Positions 9,432 through 16,595 of a DNA stretch of 64,000 nt are shown here, in pieces (the first letter of the stretch is position 1; each line of letters opens with the position of its first letter). A program made the translations under genes and the position numbers. The notes under the pieces are model-generated. The model saw nothing but the letters and a program-made list of their open reading frames with translations. It ran no database searches and had not been told where the DNA came from. The stretch is from AC-32 sp963746155 (lineage in GTDB: Bacteria > Actinomycetota > Thermoleophilia > Gaiellales > Gaiellaceae). The stretch is taken from contig CAVVAB010000009.1 in assembly GCA_963746155.1 (NCBI GenBank), forward strand, positions 62,001 to 126,000, written 5' to 3'.

Positions 9432-9758
9432 GTGGCGCGTCGTCGACCGAGACGCTCGAGCATCCTCCTCCGCTGGCTGGCGGTCGGGGCAGTCGTGCTC
9501 GTCGCGCTGCTCTACGCGCGGCCGCTGCGCAGCTATCTCGGCACCAAGCACGACCTCGCGAAGCGGACCGCCGACGTGCAGGCGCTCAAGGCCGAGAACC
9601 GCGACCTCCAGCGCCGCCTCGCTGACGCGAACACCCCGCAGGCGCTCCAGCGAGAGGCGCGCCGGCTCGGGCTCGTGCACCCGGGCGAGAAGCTCTTCAT
9701 CGTCAAGGGCATCTCGGCCTGGGTCCACACCAGGACTACGATCACCAAGGGTGGATGA
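9432..9758 (+). CDS. Septum formation initiator, FtsB/DivIC family
   Basis: Small bitopic division protein, 108 residues. It has an Arg-rich cytoplasmic tip (MARRRPRRSS), one membrane segment (LRWLAVGAVVLVALLYARPL) and a heptad-like coiled coil (ADVQALKAENRDLQRRLAD), followed by the conserved REARRLGLVHPGEK end of the family. It is expected to bridge FtsQ and FtsL in the divisome. Its position after eno and before a DUF501 gene matches the actinobacterial order. It overlaps the next gene by 8 nt. Confidence 0.88.
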   Translation: MARRRPRRSSILLRWLAVGAVVLVALLYARPLRSYLGTKHDLAKRTADVQALKAENRDLQRRLADANTPQALQREARRLGLVHPGEKLFIVKGISAWVHTRTTITKGG

Positions 9759-10209
9759 CCGCGAGATCGTCGAGCGCCAGCTCGGCCGCCCGCCGCGTGC
9801 GTTCCGCGAGGTGGCCGTCCGCTGCCCGTTCGGGCGCCCTGCCGTAACCGAGCAGGCGCCGCTCGACGACTCGGGCGAGCCGTTCCCGACGACCTACTGG
9901 CTGACGTGCCCGCACCTGGTGGCGGCGATCGCGCGGGTCGAGGCGGCAGGCGGGGTCGAGCGCTGGAGCCGCGCCGCGCGCGAAGATCCCGAGCTCGGCG
10001 CCAGCCTCGAAGCGGGCCACGAGGAGCAGCGGCGGCTGCGGCCGGAGCTTCCGGGCGGAATCGGGGGCCAGACGCGGACCGGCGGCCTCAAGTGCCTGCA
10101 TGCCCACGCAGCGTTCGCCCTCGCGCGGCCCGGCTACGAGCTCGGCGACCGGATCCTCGCCGAGGTCGAGCCGCTCTGGCCGGCTCGTGAGTGCTGCACG
10201 CGTGAGTAG
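9751..10209 (+). CDS. DUF501 domain protein
   Basis: 152 residues matching the DUF501 family, function unknown. Recognisable segments are REVAVRCPFGRPAV, PTTYWLTCPHLV, GGIGGQTRTGGLKCLHAH and a C-terminal CC pair. The pattern of conserved Cys and His (CP.G, CPHL, CLHAH) suggests a metal site, but that is inference. The family sits downstream of divIC and usually upstream of an exopolyphosphatase; here no ppx follows. GTG start inside the end of the divIC-like gene implies coupling. Confidence 0.85.
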   Translation: MDDREIVERQLGRPPRAFREVAVRCPFGRPAVTEQAPLDDSGEPFPTTYWLTCPHLVAAIARVEAAGGVERWSRAAREDPELGASLEAGHEEQRRLRPELPGGIGGQTRTGGLKCLHAHAAFALARPGYELGDRILAEVEPLWPARECCTRE

Positions 10210-10212
10210 CAT
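10207..10212 (+). promoter_or_regulatory. Candidate -10 box TAGCAT
   Basis: TAGCAT overlaps the DUF501 stop codon and stands 7 nt before the ATG at 10220. No Shine-Dalgarno is present. It supports that ATG over a GTG at 10202. Confidence 0.3.
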
Positions 10213-10219
10213 CAGCTTC

Positions 10220-10537
10220 ATGCCGCTGCCGGCGCTCGAGGCGACGCGAGACGAGTGGGAGGAGGGCCACCGGCGGCTCGAAGCGGCCGCCGCCGATCGC
10301 ACGCGCTACCGCCTGCTCCTGGCGGAGCTCGAGCTCGTGCTCGACGAGCTGCGCAGGCGCGTTGGCCAGACGTTCACCCTCGGCGAGCTCGCCGAGACCT
10401 ACGCGGGCTCGGACCGGTGGGTCCAGCAAGCGCTCGCCGAGCACGAGCTCGAGCCCGGCTGGCCCTCGCGGGCGACAACCGTCCAGGACGCGGCGTTCCA
10501 CATGTACTCGCGCGGCGCCGTCGACTACCGGCCGTGA
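10220..10537 (+). CDS. Uncharacterised 105-residue helical protein
   Basis: I do not recognise a family. The protein is charged and helical: DEWEEGHRRLEAAAAD, then LLAELELVLDELRRRVGQ, then TFTLGELAETYAGSDRWVQQALAEHE, a segment that could be a degenerate winged-helix or HTH. It ends AFHMYSRGAVDYRP. The stop overlaps the next gene's GTG (GTGA), so it is probably co-translated with the small membrane protein that follows. A GTG at 10202 overlapping the DUF501 stop is an alternative start. Confidence 0.7.
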   Translation: MPLPALEATRDEWEEGHRRLEAAAADRTRYRLLLAELELVLDELRRRVGQTFTLGELAETYAGSDRWVQQALAEHELEPGWPSRATTVQDAAFHMYSRGAVDYRP

Positions 10538-10746
10538 CCACGGCCGCCCGCCGCCGGCGCGAGCGTCCCCGCAGCAAGACGCGGCGCAGGGTCGTATGGG
10601 GCCTCGTGCTCCTGCTCGTCCTCGCCGTCGGGATCGCGCTCGGGCAGGCGCTGCACGACAACCCGCGCTCGGGGCAGACGACGACACAGAACGAGACGTT
10701 CACGCTGAAGCCCGAATCCGCCACGGTCACCGTTACGACTCCGTAA
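10534..10746 (+). CDS. Small single-span membrane protein
   Basis: 70 residues. A strongly basic N-terminus (RRRRERPRSKTRRR) is followed by one membrane helix (VVWGLVLLLVLAVGIALGQA) and a Thr-rich outer tail (QTTTQNETFTLKPESATVTV). This arrangement predicts an N-in, C-out protein. The start codon GTG overlaps the stop of the upstream gene. No known family; function unknown. Confidence 0.65.
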   Translation: MTTAARRRRERPRSKTRRRVVWGLVLLLVLAVGIALGQALHDNPRSGQTTTQNETFTLKPESATVTVTTP

Positions 10747-10785
10747 AGATTCATCGGAATGCGACCATCGGGAAGTAGCTTTCGG

Positions 10786-10791
10786 TAGATT
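10786..10791 (+). promoter_or_regulatory. Candidate -10 box TAGATT
   Basis: TAGATT is 8 nt upstream of the ATG of the HTH-receiver gene, within a locally AT-richer gap. It fits the recurrent leaderless pattern of this window. Confidence 0.4.
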
Positions 10792-10799
10792 CGAGGCGC

Positions 10800-11396
10800 A
10801 TGCCTCGAGACGAGAGCTCACACCCCGCCGCGCCGACCGGCGATTCCGACTGGCTGACGCTCGGCCAGGCCGCCAAGTTCCTCGGCGTCGCACAGAGCAC
10901 GATCAGAAGGTGGTCCGACGAGGGCCGCGTCCCGGCCTTCTACACGCCGGGCGGCCACCGTCGCTACCGGCAGGCCGATCTCGATCGTTTCCTGGAGAGC
11001 TCCGGTCCGAACGCGGCGACCGTCGCGGCGCCGCCGGTCGTCCTGATCGTCGACAACGACGAGCGCATACGCGAGTACGTGCGGGTAAACCTCGAGATGG
11101 AGGGCTACTCGGTGCGAGAGGCGGGAAACGCGGAGGAAGGCCTGCGCGTCCTCGACGAGTCGACGCCGGCTCTCGTCCTCCTCGACGTGATGATGCCCGG
11201 GGTCGACGGCTGGGAGATGCTGCGGCGCGTCCAGGAGAGGCACGGCGTCGGCGCGATCCCGGTGGTCATGTTCAGCGGGCAGGTCGACGAGCGCTCGGCC
11301 GACGAGGCAGCCGCCCACGGGGCGCAGGGCTTCATCGGGAAGCCCTTCAACCCGCAAGAGCTGATCGACCAGACGAAGCACCTGTTGCCGACCTGA
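10800..11396 (+). CDS. MerR-type HTH fused to a response-regulator receiver
   Basis: 198 residues. The N-terminus holds an excisionase/BldC-like MerR helix-turn-helix (DWLTLGQAAKFLGVAQSTIRR, then the PGGHRRYR wing, residues about 17-66). The C-terminus is a receiver domain with the phospho-acceptor Asp in VLLDVMMPGVDGWE, acidic pair VDNDE and Lys in FIGKPFNP. A DNA-binding domain placed before the receiver is the reverse of the usual order. It could bind DNA in a phosphorylation-dependent manner, but no kinase is adjacent. The end overlaps the CTG start of the PAP2 gene. Confidence 0.85.
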   Translation: MPRDESSHPAAPTGDSDWLTLGQAAKFLGVAQSTIRRWSDEGRVPAFYTPGGHRRYRQADLDRFLESSGPNAATVAAPPVVLIVDNDERIREYVRVNLEMEGYSVREAGNAEEGLRVLDESTPALVLLDVMMPGVDGWEMLRRVQERHGVGAIPVVMFSGQVDERSADEAAAHGAQGFIGKPFNPQELIDQTKHLLPT

Positions 11397-11929
11397 TCGG
11401 CGCAGACCGCGACCTCGAGCGCTGGATCGTCGAGCACCGCGTCGGGTGGCTGGACTGGCTGTTCGTCGACCTCTCGCGGATCGGCACGTTCGGGCTCGTG
11501 TTCCTCGTGGCCGGGCTCGTGCTGGCCGTCCTCTGGCGGCGGCCGTGGCTGTTCGTCCTGGTGCTCGGCGCAGCCGCGATCGCGGACGCGGTCTCGTATG
11601 GCCTGCGCCAGTGGATCGGCCGCGAGCGGCCCCCGCTCGTCTACCCCGACCCGAAGCCGCTCGTGTCGGTGCCGAGCTCCGGCTCGTTCCCGTCCGGGCA
11701 CGCGACGATCGCGTTCGCGTGCGCGACCGTGATCGCGTGGGCTTCGCCGAAGCTGGCCGTGCCCGCGTTTCTGCTCGCGGCCGCGATCGCGTTCTCCCGC
11801 GTGTACGCCGGCGTCCACTGGCCGCTCGACGTGGTCGGCGGCGCCGTTCTCGGCGTGCTCCTGGCTACAGCTCTTCTGAGGCTCGGAGAAGCCCTGCGAC
11901 GATCACGCCGAGCGACGCCGCCAGGCTGA
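11393..11929 (+). CDS. PAP2-family phosphatase, membrane
   Basis: Integral membrane lipid phosphatase of the PAP2 superfamily, about 178 residues. The three active-site motifs are visible: RQWIGRERPP (KxxxxxxRP type), PSGSFPSGHATIAFA (PSGH) and SRVYAGVHWPLDVVGG (SRxxxxxHxxxD). Several hydrophobic helices surround them. Possible substrates are undecaprenyl pyrophosphate or phosphatidic acid; the sequence does not decide. No ATG, GTG or TTG is in frame near the N-terminus. The only plausible start is CTG at 11393, overlapping the upstream stop as CTGA. It converges with and overlaps the next gene by 65 nt. Confidence 0.85.
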   Translation: MIGADRDLERWIVEHRVGWLDWLFVDLSRIGTFGLVFLVAGLVLAVLWRRPWLFVLVLGAAAIADAVSYGLRQWIGRERPPLVYPDPKPLVSVPSSGSFPSGHATIAFACATVIAWASPKLAVPAFLLAAAIAFSRVYAGVHWPLDVVGGAVLGVLLATALLRLGEALRRSRRATPPG

Positions 11930-12353
11930 TCCAGATCCCGATGCCCCTGCCGGCCGGCGGCGGGATCGAGTCGGGGATCGAGATCAGGCGGATCAGGACG
12001 AAGATCGTCGCGAGCGAGCCGAGCGCGATCACCACGAGGCTCTCGGGGATCGCAGGAGGCAGCTCGAAGCCGAACTCGCGCAGGATGGCGAGCAGGAGCA
12101 GCACGAGCCCGATGAAGAAGACGAGCTTGCCGAGCGTCCCGGTGTGCCATGCGATCACCGCGATCGTCGGCCCGGCCAGGCCGCTCTCCGCATACCAGTC
12201 GGTGAACGCGGAGACCGTGAGCACGATCGCCGCAACCCAGGTCAGGCGTCCGCCGAGCGCCCAGAACCCCCCGACGGGGCGGATGAAGCCTTCCGGCTCG
12301 GGCTCGAGGTACACCTCGTCCTGCTCCGGCGGGGGAAAGGGCTCGTTCTCCAC
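11865..12353 (-). CDS. Four-helix membrane protein, uncharacterised
   Basis: 162 residues. A Pro/Glu-rich cytosolic N-terminus (VENEPFPPPEQDEVYLEPEP) precedes four membrane helices, for example TWVAAIVLTVSAFTDWYA, LGKLVFFIGLVLLLLAILRE, SLVVIALGSLATIFVLIRLI and GIGIWISLAASLGVIVAGLL. No family recognised. The GTG start at 12353 was chosen because sequence further upstream is low-complexity Arg/Pro-rich and falls in the intergenic repeat. Its 3' end overlaps the convergent PAP2 gene. Confidence 0.7.
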   Translation of the reverse strand: MENEPFPPPEQDEVYLEPEPEGFIRPVGGFWALGGRLTWVAAIVLTVSAFTDWYAESGLAGPTIAVIAWHTGTLGKLVFFIGLVLLLLAILREFGFELPPAIPESLVVIALGSLATIFVLIRLISIPDSIPPPAGRGIGIWISLAASLGVIVAGLLRASEEL

Positions 12354-12409
12354 GCGCGCAGTATCTGCGATTCTCGGCTCCCACGGCCGGGAAGATGAGG
12401 GCAGTCGCG

Positions 12410-12485
12410 TCGACCGGTCGGTTCCAACGGAGCTGCGGGCGAGGCCCGCACCTCCTGACCACGGCATCGCAAAGCGAAGCCTTAG
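12410..12485 (+). repeat. 75-bp intergenic repeat, copy D (divergent)
   Basis: Shares TCGACCGGTC at the left, a hairpin GCGGGC-GAG-GCCCGC with perfect pairing, and GGCATCGCAAAGCGAAGCCTTAG at the right. It is 76 bp and the least conserved of the four copies. Its right end supplies the TAA stop of the minus-strand gene at 12482. Confidence 0.7.
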
Positions 12486-12709
12486 AGGCCGAACAGGCGG
12501 TGAATCTGGTTCCAGATCAGGATCGCGAGCGTGACGCTGGTTGCGATCACGAGCACGACGGCCACCCAGAAGCGCAGGCCGGCGAGGCGCCGCTCGCGTG
12601 CGCGCTCCGTCCGGTGCCATCGCCGCGCCCGCTCACGGCGGTACGCCCGGTGCACCGCGGTCGGGTCGAGCAGCTCGTCCTCGACCTGCTTCCGCTCGGG
12701 CAGGGCCAT
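12482..12709 (-). CDS. Small membrane protein, C-terminal anchor
   Basis: 75 residues with a charged N-terminal half (PERKQVEDELLDPTAVHR, then AYRRERARRWHRTERARERR) and one C-terminal membrane helix (FWVAVVLVIATSVTLAILIW). The topology suggests a tail-anchored protein. No family recognised. The stop codon lies inside the right end of the intergenic repeat. It is divergent from the glycerophosphodiesterase gene, with 17 bp between start codons. Confidence 0.6.
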   Translation of the reverse strand: MALPERKQVEDELLDPTAVHRAYRRERARRWHRTERARERRLAGLRFWVAVVLVIATSVTLAILIWNQIHRLFGL

Positions 12710-12726
12710 GCGCGAAAGTCTAAAGC

Positions 12727-13434
12727 GTGATCGACCTGCGTCGCGCCGAGGGAGCCCCGCTGCTGCGGGTCGGACACCGCGGCGCCGCGGCGCTCGCGCC
12801 TGAAAACACGATCGCCTCGCTGGAGCTCGCGGTCGAGCTCGGCTGCGACCTGGTCGAGTTCGACGTCCTGGAGCTCGGTGGACGGCTGGTGCTGGCGCAC
12901 TCGGCGGGAGAAGTGCCTGCGGAGACCGCGTCGCTCGACGAGGCGCTTGCATTCCTGGCGCGCTCCGGGGCCGGCGCGCACGTCGACCTGAAGGCCCCGG
13001 GCACCGAGGCCGCGATTGCGGAGGCGCTCAGACGCCACGGTCTGGTCGAGCGTGCGCTCGTGAGCACGTTCCGCCCCGAGAGCCTCCGTGCGCTGCACGC
13101 CGCCGAGCCGGGTCTCCGCCTCGGGCTCACGTACCCGGGGGACCCGCACGGCCTCTCGCGCCGACGCGCCGTTGCGCCGTTCGTCGGCCTGGGTCTGGCC
13201 ACGATGCGAATCACACTCGCCGCGCGCATCGCCCGCATGCTCGCGGACGCGCACGCAACCGCTGCGGTGTTGCACTGGCAGGTGGTCAGCCGCGCTGTGG
13301 TCGAGCGCTGCCACGCCCTCGACGTCCCCGTTCTCGCCTGGACTGTCGAGACACGCGACCAGGTGCGGCGCATGGACGAGCTCGGCGTGGACGGCGTGAT
13401 CGCCGACGATCCGGGGCTAGACTTCGACGCGTGA
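12727..13434 (+). CDS. Glycerophosphodiester phosphodiesterase
   Basis: GDPD-family hydrolase that releases an alcohol and glycerol-3-phosphate from deacylated phospholipids. 235 residues, cytosolic since no signal peptide is seen. Motifs are VGHRGAAALAPENTIASLELAVELGCDLVEFDV cut into HRGAAALAPENT and CDLVEFDV (catalytic His, metal ligands Glu and Asp), VDLKAPG and the closing VLAWTVETRDQVRRM plus GVDGVIADDPG. The second catalytic His of the family (HD in T.DG.lv..HD) appears here as VLAHSAGEV. The stop overlaps the next gene's GTG. Confidence 0.92.
   Translation: MIDLRRAEGAPLLRVGHRGAAALAPENTIASLELAVELGCDLVEFDVLELGGRLVLAHSAGEVPAETASLDEALAFLARSGAGAHVDLKAPGTEAAIAEALRRHGLVERALVSTFRPESLRALHAAEPGLRLGLTYPGDPHGLSRRRAVAPFVGLGLATMRITLAARIARMLADAHATAAVLHWQVVSRAVVERCHALDVPVLAWTVETRDQVRRMDELGVDGVIADDPGLDFDA
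13418..13423 (+). promoter_or_regulatory. Candidate -10 box TAGACT
   Basis: TAGACT inside the end of the GDPD gene, 7 nt before the GTG of the L,D-transpeptidase gene. It may give the latter its own leaderless message. Confidence 0.35.
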
Positions 13435-14420
13435 AGAGGGGAGTGGGCCTTGCGCTGCTGTTTCTGCTCGGTCTCGTGGCCGCGAGCGGCGTTTCCGCGG
13501 GGATTGCGGCGTCGACCGGCACGACCACGACCGGCACGACGACCGAGCCGGCGACGATCGCCGACGGCGTCACGATCGGCGGCATCCCGGTTGGCGGCCT
13601 GACCGGCGACGAGGCCTTCGACACCGTGGACGCCGCGTTCGCGCAGCCGCTCCCGCTGCTCGTGACGGGCCACACGGTGCTCCCGACGCCCGACCAGCTC
13701 GGCGCGACCGCGCTCGTCAAGACGGCCGTCGACTATGCGCTCGCCGCCGCGCCGGGCACGGACGTCAAGCTGCGCGTGAAGCTCAACCGGCCGAAGGCGG
13801 AGTCGTACGTCGCCTCGCTCGCCAAGAAGTACGACCGCAAACCGGTGAACGCGACCCTCTCCCTGCGCCGCCTGCGCCCATGGATCCACGGCCAGAAGCA
13901 GGGCTGGGCGCTTCGCCGCACGCCGGCGCTAGCGTCGATCTTCGACGCGCTCGTGGCGAACAGCCGCGATCCCGTCAAGCTCCGGGTCCGCGCGCTGCTG
14001 CCGAAGGTGACCCCGAGGACCGTCGGCCCCGTGATCGTGATCCGCCGCGGATCGAACCGGCTCTACCTCTACGTCGGCATGCGGCTCTGGCGCGTCTTCG
14101 GCGTGGCCACCGGTCAGTCCGCCTACCCGACGCCGCTCGGGCGCTGGTCGGTCGTGGTCAAGTGGCGCAACCCGTGGTGGTACCCGCCGAAGTCGCCCTG
14201 GGCGGTCGGCGCGAAGCCGATCCCGCCCGGCCCGGGGAACCCGCTCGGCACGCGCTGGATGGGGCTCTCGGCCTCGGGTGTCGGCATCCACGGGACCCCG
14301 GACGACGCCTCGATCGGCTACTCGGCCTCGCACGGCTGCATCCGGATGCACATCTCCGACGCCGAATGGCTCTTCAACCGCGTCAAGATCGGCATGACGG
14401 TCTTCATCGTCTCGGCGTAG
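13431..14420 (+). CDS. L,D-transpeptidase (YkuD), secreted or membrane anchored
   Basis: Peptidoglycan cross-linking enzyme making 3-3 bonds outside the membrane. 329 residues. A signal/anchor helix (GLALLFLLGLVAASGVSAG) is followed by a Thr-rich linker and a PG_binding_4-like module (GVTIGGIPVGGLTGDEAFD). The catalytic YkuD domain covers residues about 200-329, with GVGIHGTPDDASIG and the active-site SASHGCIRMHISDAEWL (Cys and His in HGCIRM). It begins inside the end of the GDPD gene. No penicillin-binding domain is present. Confidence 0.93.
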   Translation: MKRGVGLALLFLLGLVAASGVSAGIAASTGTTTTGTTTEPATIADGVTIGGIPVGGLTGDEAFDTVDAAFAQPLPLLVTGHTVLPTPDQLGATALVKTAVDYALAAAPGTDVKLRVKLNRPKAESYVASLAKKYDRKPVNATLSLRRLRPWIHGQKQGWALRRTPALASIFDALVANSRDPVKLRVRALLPKVTPRTVGPVIVIRRGSNRLYLYVGMRLWRVFGVATGQSAYPTPLGRWSVVVKWRNPWWYPPKSPWAVGAKPIPPGPGNPLGTRWMGLSASGVGIHGTPDDASIGYSASHGCIRMHISDAEWLFNRVKIGMTVFIVSA

Positions 14421-14427
14421 GGCATCG

Positions 14428-14973
14428 ATGTCCGCGCGGCTAAAGCTCGGCGCCCAGGCACTTTCGGTGGCGCTCGTGTTCGGGCTGCTCGCGCTGCTCG
14501 TCTGGAAGGTGACGCACCAGAACACCTCGAACGTCTCTACGAAGGTCGACAAGGGCCATGTCGTAGACGCGCCGGACTTCACGCTCGGCCGCCTCGACCG
14601 TTCGGGCGACCTGAGCCTCGCCTCGTTTCGGGGCAAGCCGGTCGTCCTGAACTTCTGGGCCTCCTGGTGCTACCCGTGCAAGCAGGAGGCGCCCACGCTC
14701 CAGCGCGTGTGGAAGGAGCACGACGGGCGGGTCGTCGTTCTCGGCGTCGATGTCAACGACTTCAGCGGCACCGCGCGCGGGTTCATGCGGAAGTACGGGC
14801 TCACGTATCCGGTCGTTCACGACAACCACAACGTGACCTCGCCGAAGTACGGGCTCACCGGCCTGCCCGAGACGTTCTTCGTGGACTCGCGCGGGCGAGT
14901 GGTACGGCATATCGCCGGAGCGGTGACCGCGTCGAGCCTGCGTAACGGGATCGCACAGGCGCTTCACTCGTGA
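14428..14973 (+). CDS. TlpA/ResA-like thioredoxin, membrane anchored
   Basis: Thiol-disulfide reductase facing the outside of the membrane, 181 residues. One N-terminal helix (LSVALVFGLLALLVWKVT) anchors a thioredoxin domain with WASWCYPCKQEAP (CxxC) and cis-Pro region TGLPETFFVDSRG. With the next two genes it forms a likely operon for reducing apocytochrome c or other exported thiols, since CcdA passes electrons to such proteins. It overlaps the CcmH gene by 4 nt (GTGA). Confidence 0.9.
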   Translation: MSARLKLGAQALSVALVFGLLALLVWKVTHQNTSNVSTKVDKGHVVDAPDFTLGRLDRSGDLSLASFRGKPVVLNFWASWCYPCKQEAPTLQRVWKEHDGRVVVLGVDVNDFSGTARGFMRKYGLTYPVVHDNHNVTSPKYGLTGLPETFFVDSRGRVVRHIAGAVTASSLRNGIAQALHS

Positions 14974-15440
14974 GGTTGCTCCTGCTCGTCGTTGCGGCGC
15001 TCGTGCTCGCCGCTCCGGCGGCGGCGAGCGAGCAGCATCCGACCCTGCCCGAGCTCGAGGACCAGATCATGTGCCCGGTCTGCGCGGGCGAGACGCTGGC
15101 CCAGTCGGACTCGCCGGCGGCGGCGCAGGTCAAGCGGTTCATCCAGGCGCGGATCGCCGCGGGCGACACGCGGAGCGAGATCAAGGACAAGCTCGTCGCC
15201 GAATACGGGACGCGGATCCTGGCCGCGCCGCCCAAGCACGGGTTCGACCTCCTCGCCTGGGTGCTGCCGCTCATCGGGGTCGTGGCCGCCGCGGGCATCC
15301 TGGGCCTTCTCGCCTGGCACTGGAGCCGCGCGCGCGAGGAGCCCGAGCCCGCTGCGGACGCGTGGGCGCTCGACGGCCAGCCGCTCGACTCCGAGATGGA
15401 GCGGAGGGTCGACGAAGAACTGAAGAGCTTCGATGGTTGA
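14970..15440 (+). CDS. ccmH: CcmH-like cytochrome c maturation protein
   Basis: 156 residues. A signal peptide is followed by the CcmH/CcdH motif ELEDQIMCPVCAGETLAQSD (LRCxxC type, seen as MCPVCAG) and VAEYGTRILAAPPKHGFD, then a C-terminal membrane helix (LLAWVLPLIGVVAAAGILGLLAW). The known role is reduction of the CxxCH Cys residues in apocytochrome c before haem ligation. No cytochrome gene or other ccm genes are in the window. Start overlaps the TlpA-like stop; end overlaps ccdA by 8 nt. Confidence 0.9.
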   Translation: MRLLLLVVAALVLAAPAAASEQHPTLPELEDQIMCPVCAGETLAQSDSPAAAQVKRFIQARIAAGDTRSEIKDKLVAEYGTRILAAPPKHGFDLLAWVLPLIGVVAAAGILGLLAWHWSRAREEPEPAADAWALDGQPLDSEMERRVDEELKSFDG

Positions 15441-16143
15441 GCGGATCCCCGTCGCCTTCCTGGCCGGAGTGGTGTCGATCGCGTTCCCGTGCGTGCTGCC
15501 GCTCGTGCCGGGCTACATCTCGGCGATCACGGCCGTCGAGGTCGACCGCCTGGGCGAGAAGGGCGTGGCGAAGCGGGTCGTGGTCGCGAGTGTCCCGTTC
15601 GCGCTCGGGTTCACGGTCGTGTTCGTGCTGCTCGGCGCGACCGCCGCGGCGATCGGCGGCTGGGTCGACCAGGAGACGCGGACGAAGATCGCCGGTTTCG
15701 TGCTCGTCGTGCTCGGGCTCGCGTTCGCCGGGCTGCTGCCGTGGCCGGACCGGATGCTCGCTCCGGGAGCCATCTCCCGCGCCCGCGCGAGCGGCTCGCG
15801 GGCATTGCTCGGCGCGGCCTTCGCGCTCTGCGCGGCTCCCTGCGTCGGCGTCGTCCTGGGCGCCATCCTCGCGCTGGCCGCCGACTCACGCACGATCGTG
15901 CGGGGCTGCATCCTGCTCGCCGCCTACTCGCTCGGCATCACGGTCGCCTTCGTCCTGATCGGGATCGCGTTCACGCACGCCATGAGCGCGTTTCGCTGGG
16001 TGCGCGACCACTACAACGCGATCCGCCTCGCAAGCGGGCTGACGCTCGTCGTGCTCGGCCTGCTGCTCTTCTTCAACCGCGACTGGTGGCTGAGCGTGAT
16101 GCTCAACCGCGCGCTCGAGGCGATCGGCCTCGACCAACTCTGA
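15433..16143 (+). CDS. ccdA: CcdA-type membrane electron transporter
   Basis: Six-helix membrane protein of 236 residues that carries reducing equivalents from cytosolic thioredoxin to extracytoplasmic thioredoxin-like proteins. It has the two signature Cys residues, FPCVLPLVPGYISA in helix 1 and ALCAAPCVGVVLGA in helix 4, each in the proline-flanked context of the DsbD/CcdA family. Its partner is probably the TlpA-like protein two genes upstream. The three genes overlap end to end and are likely one transcript. Confidence 0.93.
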   Translation: MVERIPVAFLAGVVSIAFPCVLPLVPGYISAITAVEVDRLGEKGVAKRVVVASVPFALGFTVVFVLLGATAAAIGGWVDQETRTKIAGFVLVVLGLAFAGLLPWPDRMLAPGAISRARASGSRALLGAAFALCAAPCVGVVLGAILALAADSRTIVRGCILLAAYSLGITVAFVLIGIAFTHAMSAFRWVRDHYNAIRLASGLTLVVLGLLLFFNRDWWLSVMLNRALEAIGLDQL

Positions 16144-16153
16144 GGAGGTCTCC

Positions 16154-16513
16154 GTGCTGGAACGACTGCCTCGACACCTCGTACGCGCCGAGGGGATTGC
16201 CGTGGCGACCGCGTCGGTCGTCCTGTTCTTCCACGAGGGCTACCCGTGGTGGGTGCTGCTCGTTCTCGCGCTTGCGCCCGATCTCTCGGCCGTCGGCTAC
16301 GTGTTCGGGCCTCGCGTCGGCGCAGCGAGCTACGACGCCGTGCACACGTACGTCGGGCCCGTCGTGCTCGGACTCGCGGGAGTGGTCTGGGAGAGCGACA
16401 CCGCGACGATGATCGCGCTCGTCTGGCTCACCCACATCGGCGTCGATCGCTCGCTTGGGTACGGCCTGAAGTACCCGACGCGGTTCGACGACACGCACCT
16501 GCAGCGGATCTAG
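16154..16513 (+). CDS. DUF4260 membrane protein
   Basis: 119 residues, four membrane helices, matching DUF4260 (FHEGYPWWVLLVLALAPDLS, GPRVGAASYDAVHTYVGPV, WLTHIGVDRSLGYGLKYP). Function unknown. A good Shine-Dalgarno (GAGGAGG) stands before the GTG, unlike many neighbours. The stop codon forms the first bases of a large inverted repeat shared with the convergent glycosyltransferase gene. Confidence 0.85.
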   Translation: MLERLPRHLVRAEGIAVATASVVLFFHEGYPWWVLLVLALAPDLSAVGYVFGPRVGAASYDAVHTYVGPVVLGLAGVVWESDTATMIALVWLTHIGVDRSLGYGLKYPTRFDDTHLQRI

Positions 16514-16595
16514 GAGGGTTTGGCGGAACGTCGCTCGTCGCCGGGGCGAGCAGCGCGGCCCGGCGGCTCAGCCGATGTTTCGTCAAGCCCTCCTA
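16511..16595. terminator. Large inverted repeat between convergent stops
   Basis: Arms of 19 nt, TAGGAGGGTTTGGCGGAAC at 16511-16529 and GTTTCGTCAAGCCCTCCTA at 16577-16595, pair with three mismatches. A small inner hairpin (GCTCG / CGAGC) lies between them. The left arm contains the stop of the DUF4260 gene and the right arm the stop of the glycosyltransferase gene. It could end transcription from both sides, though no U-run follows. Confidence 0.6.
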
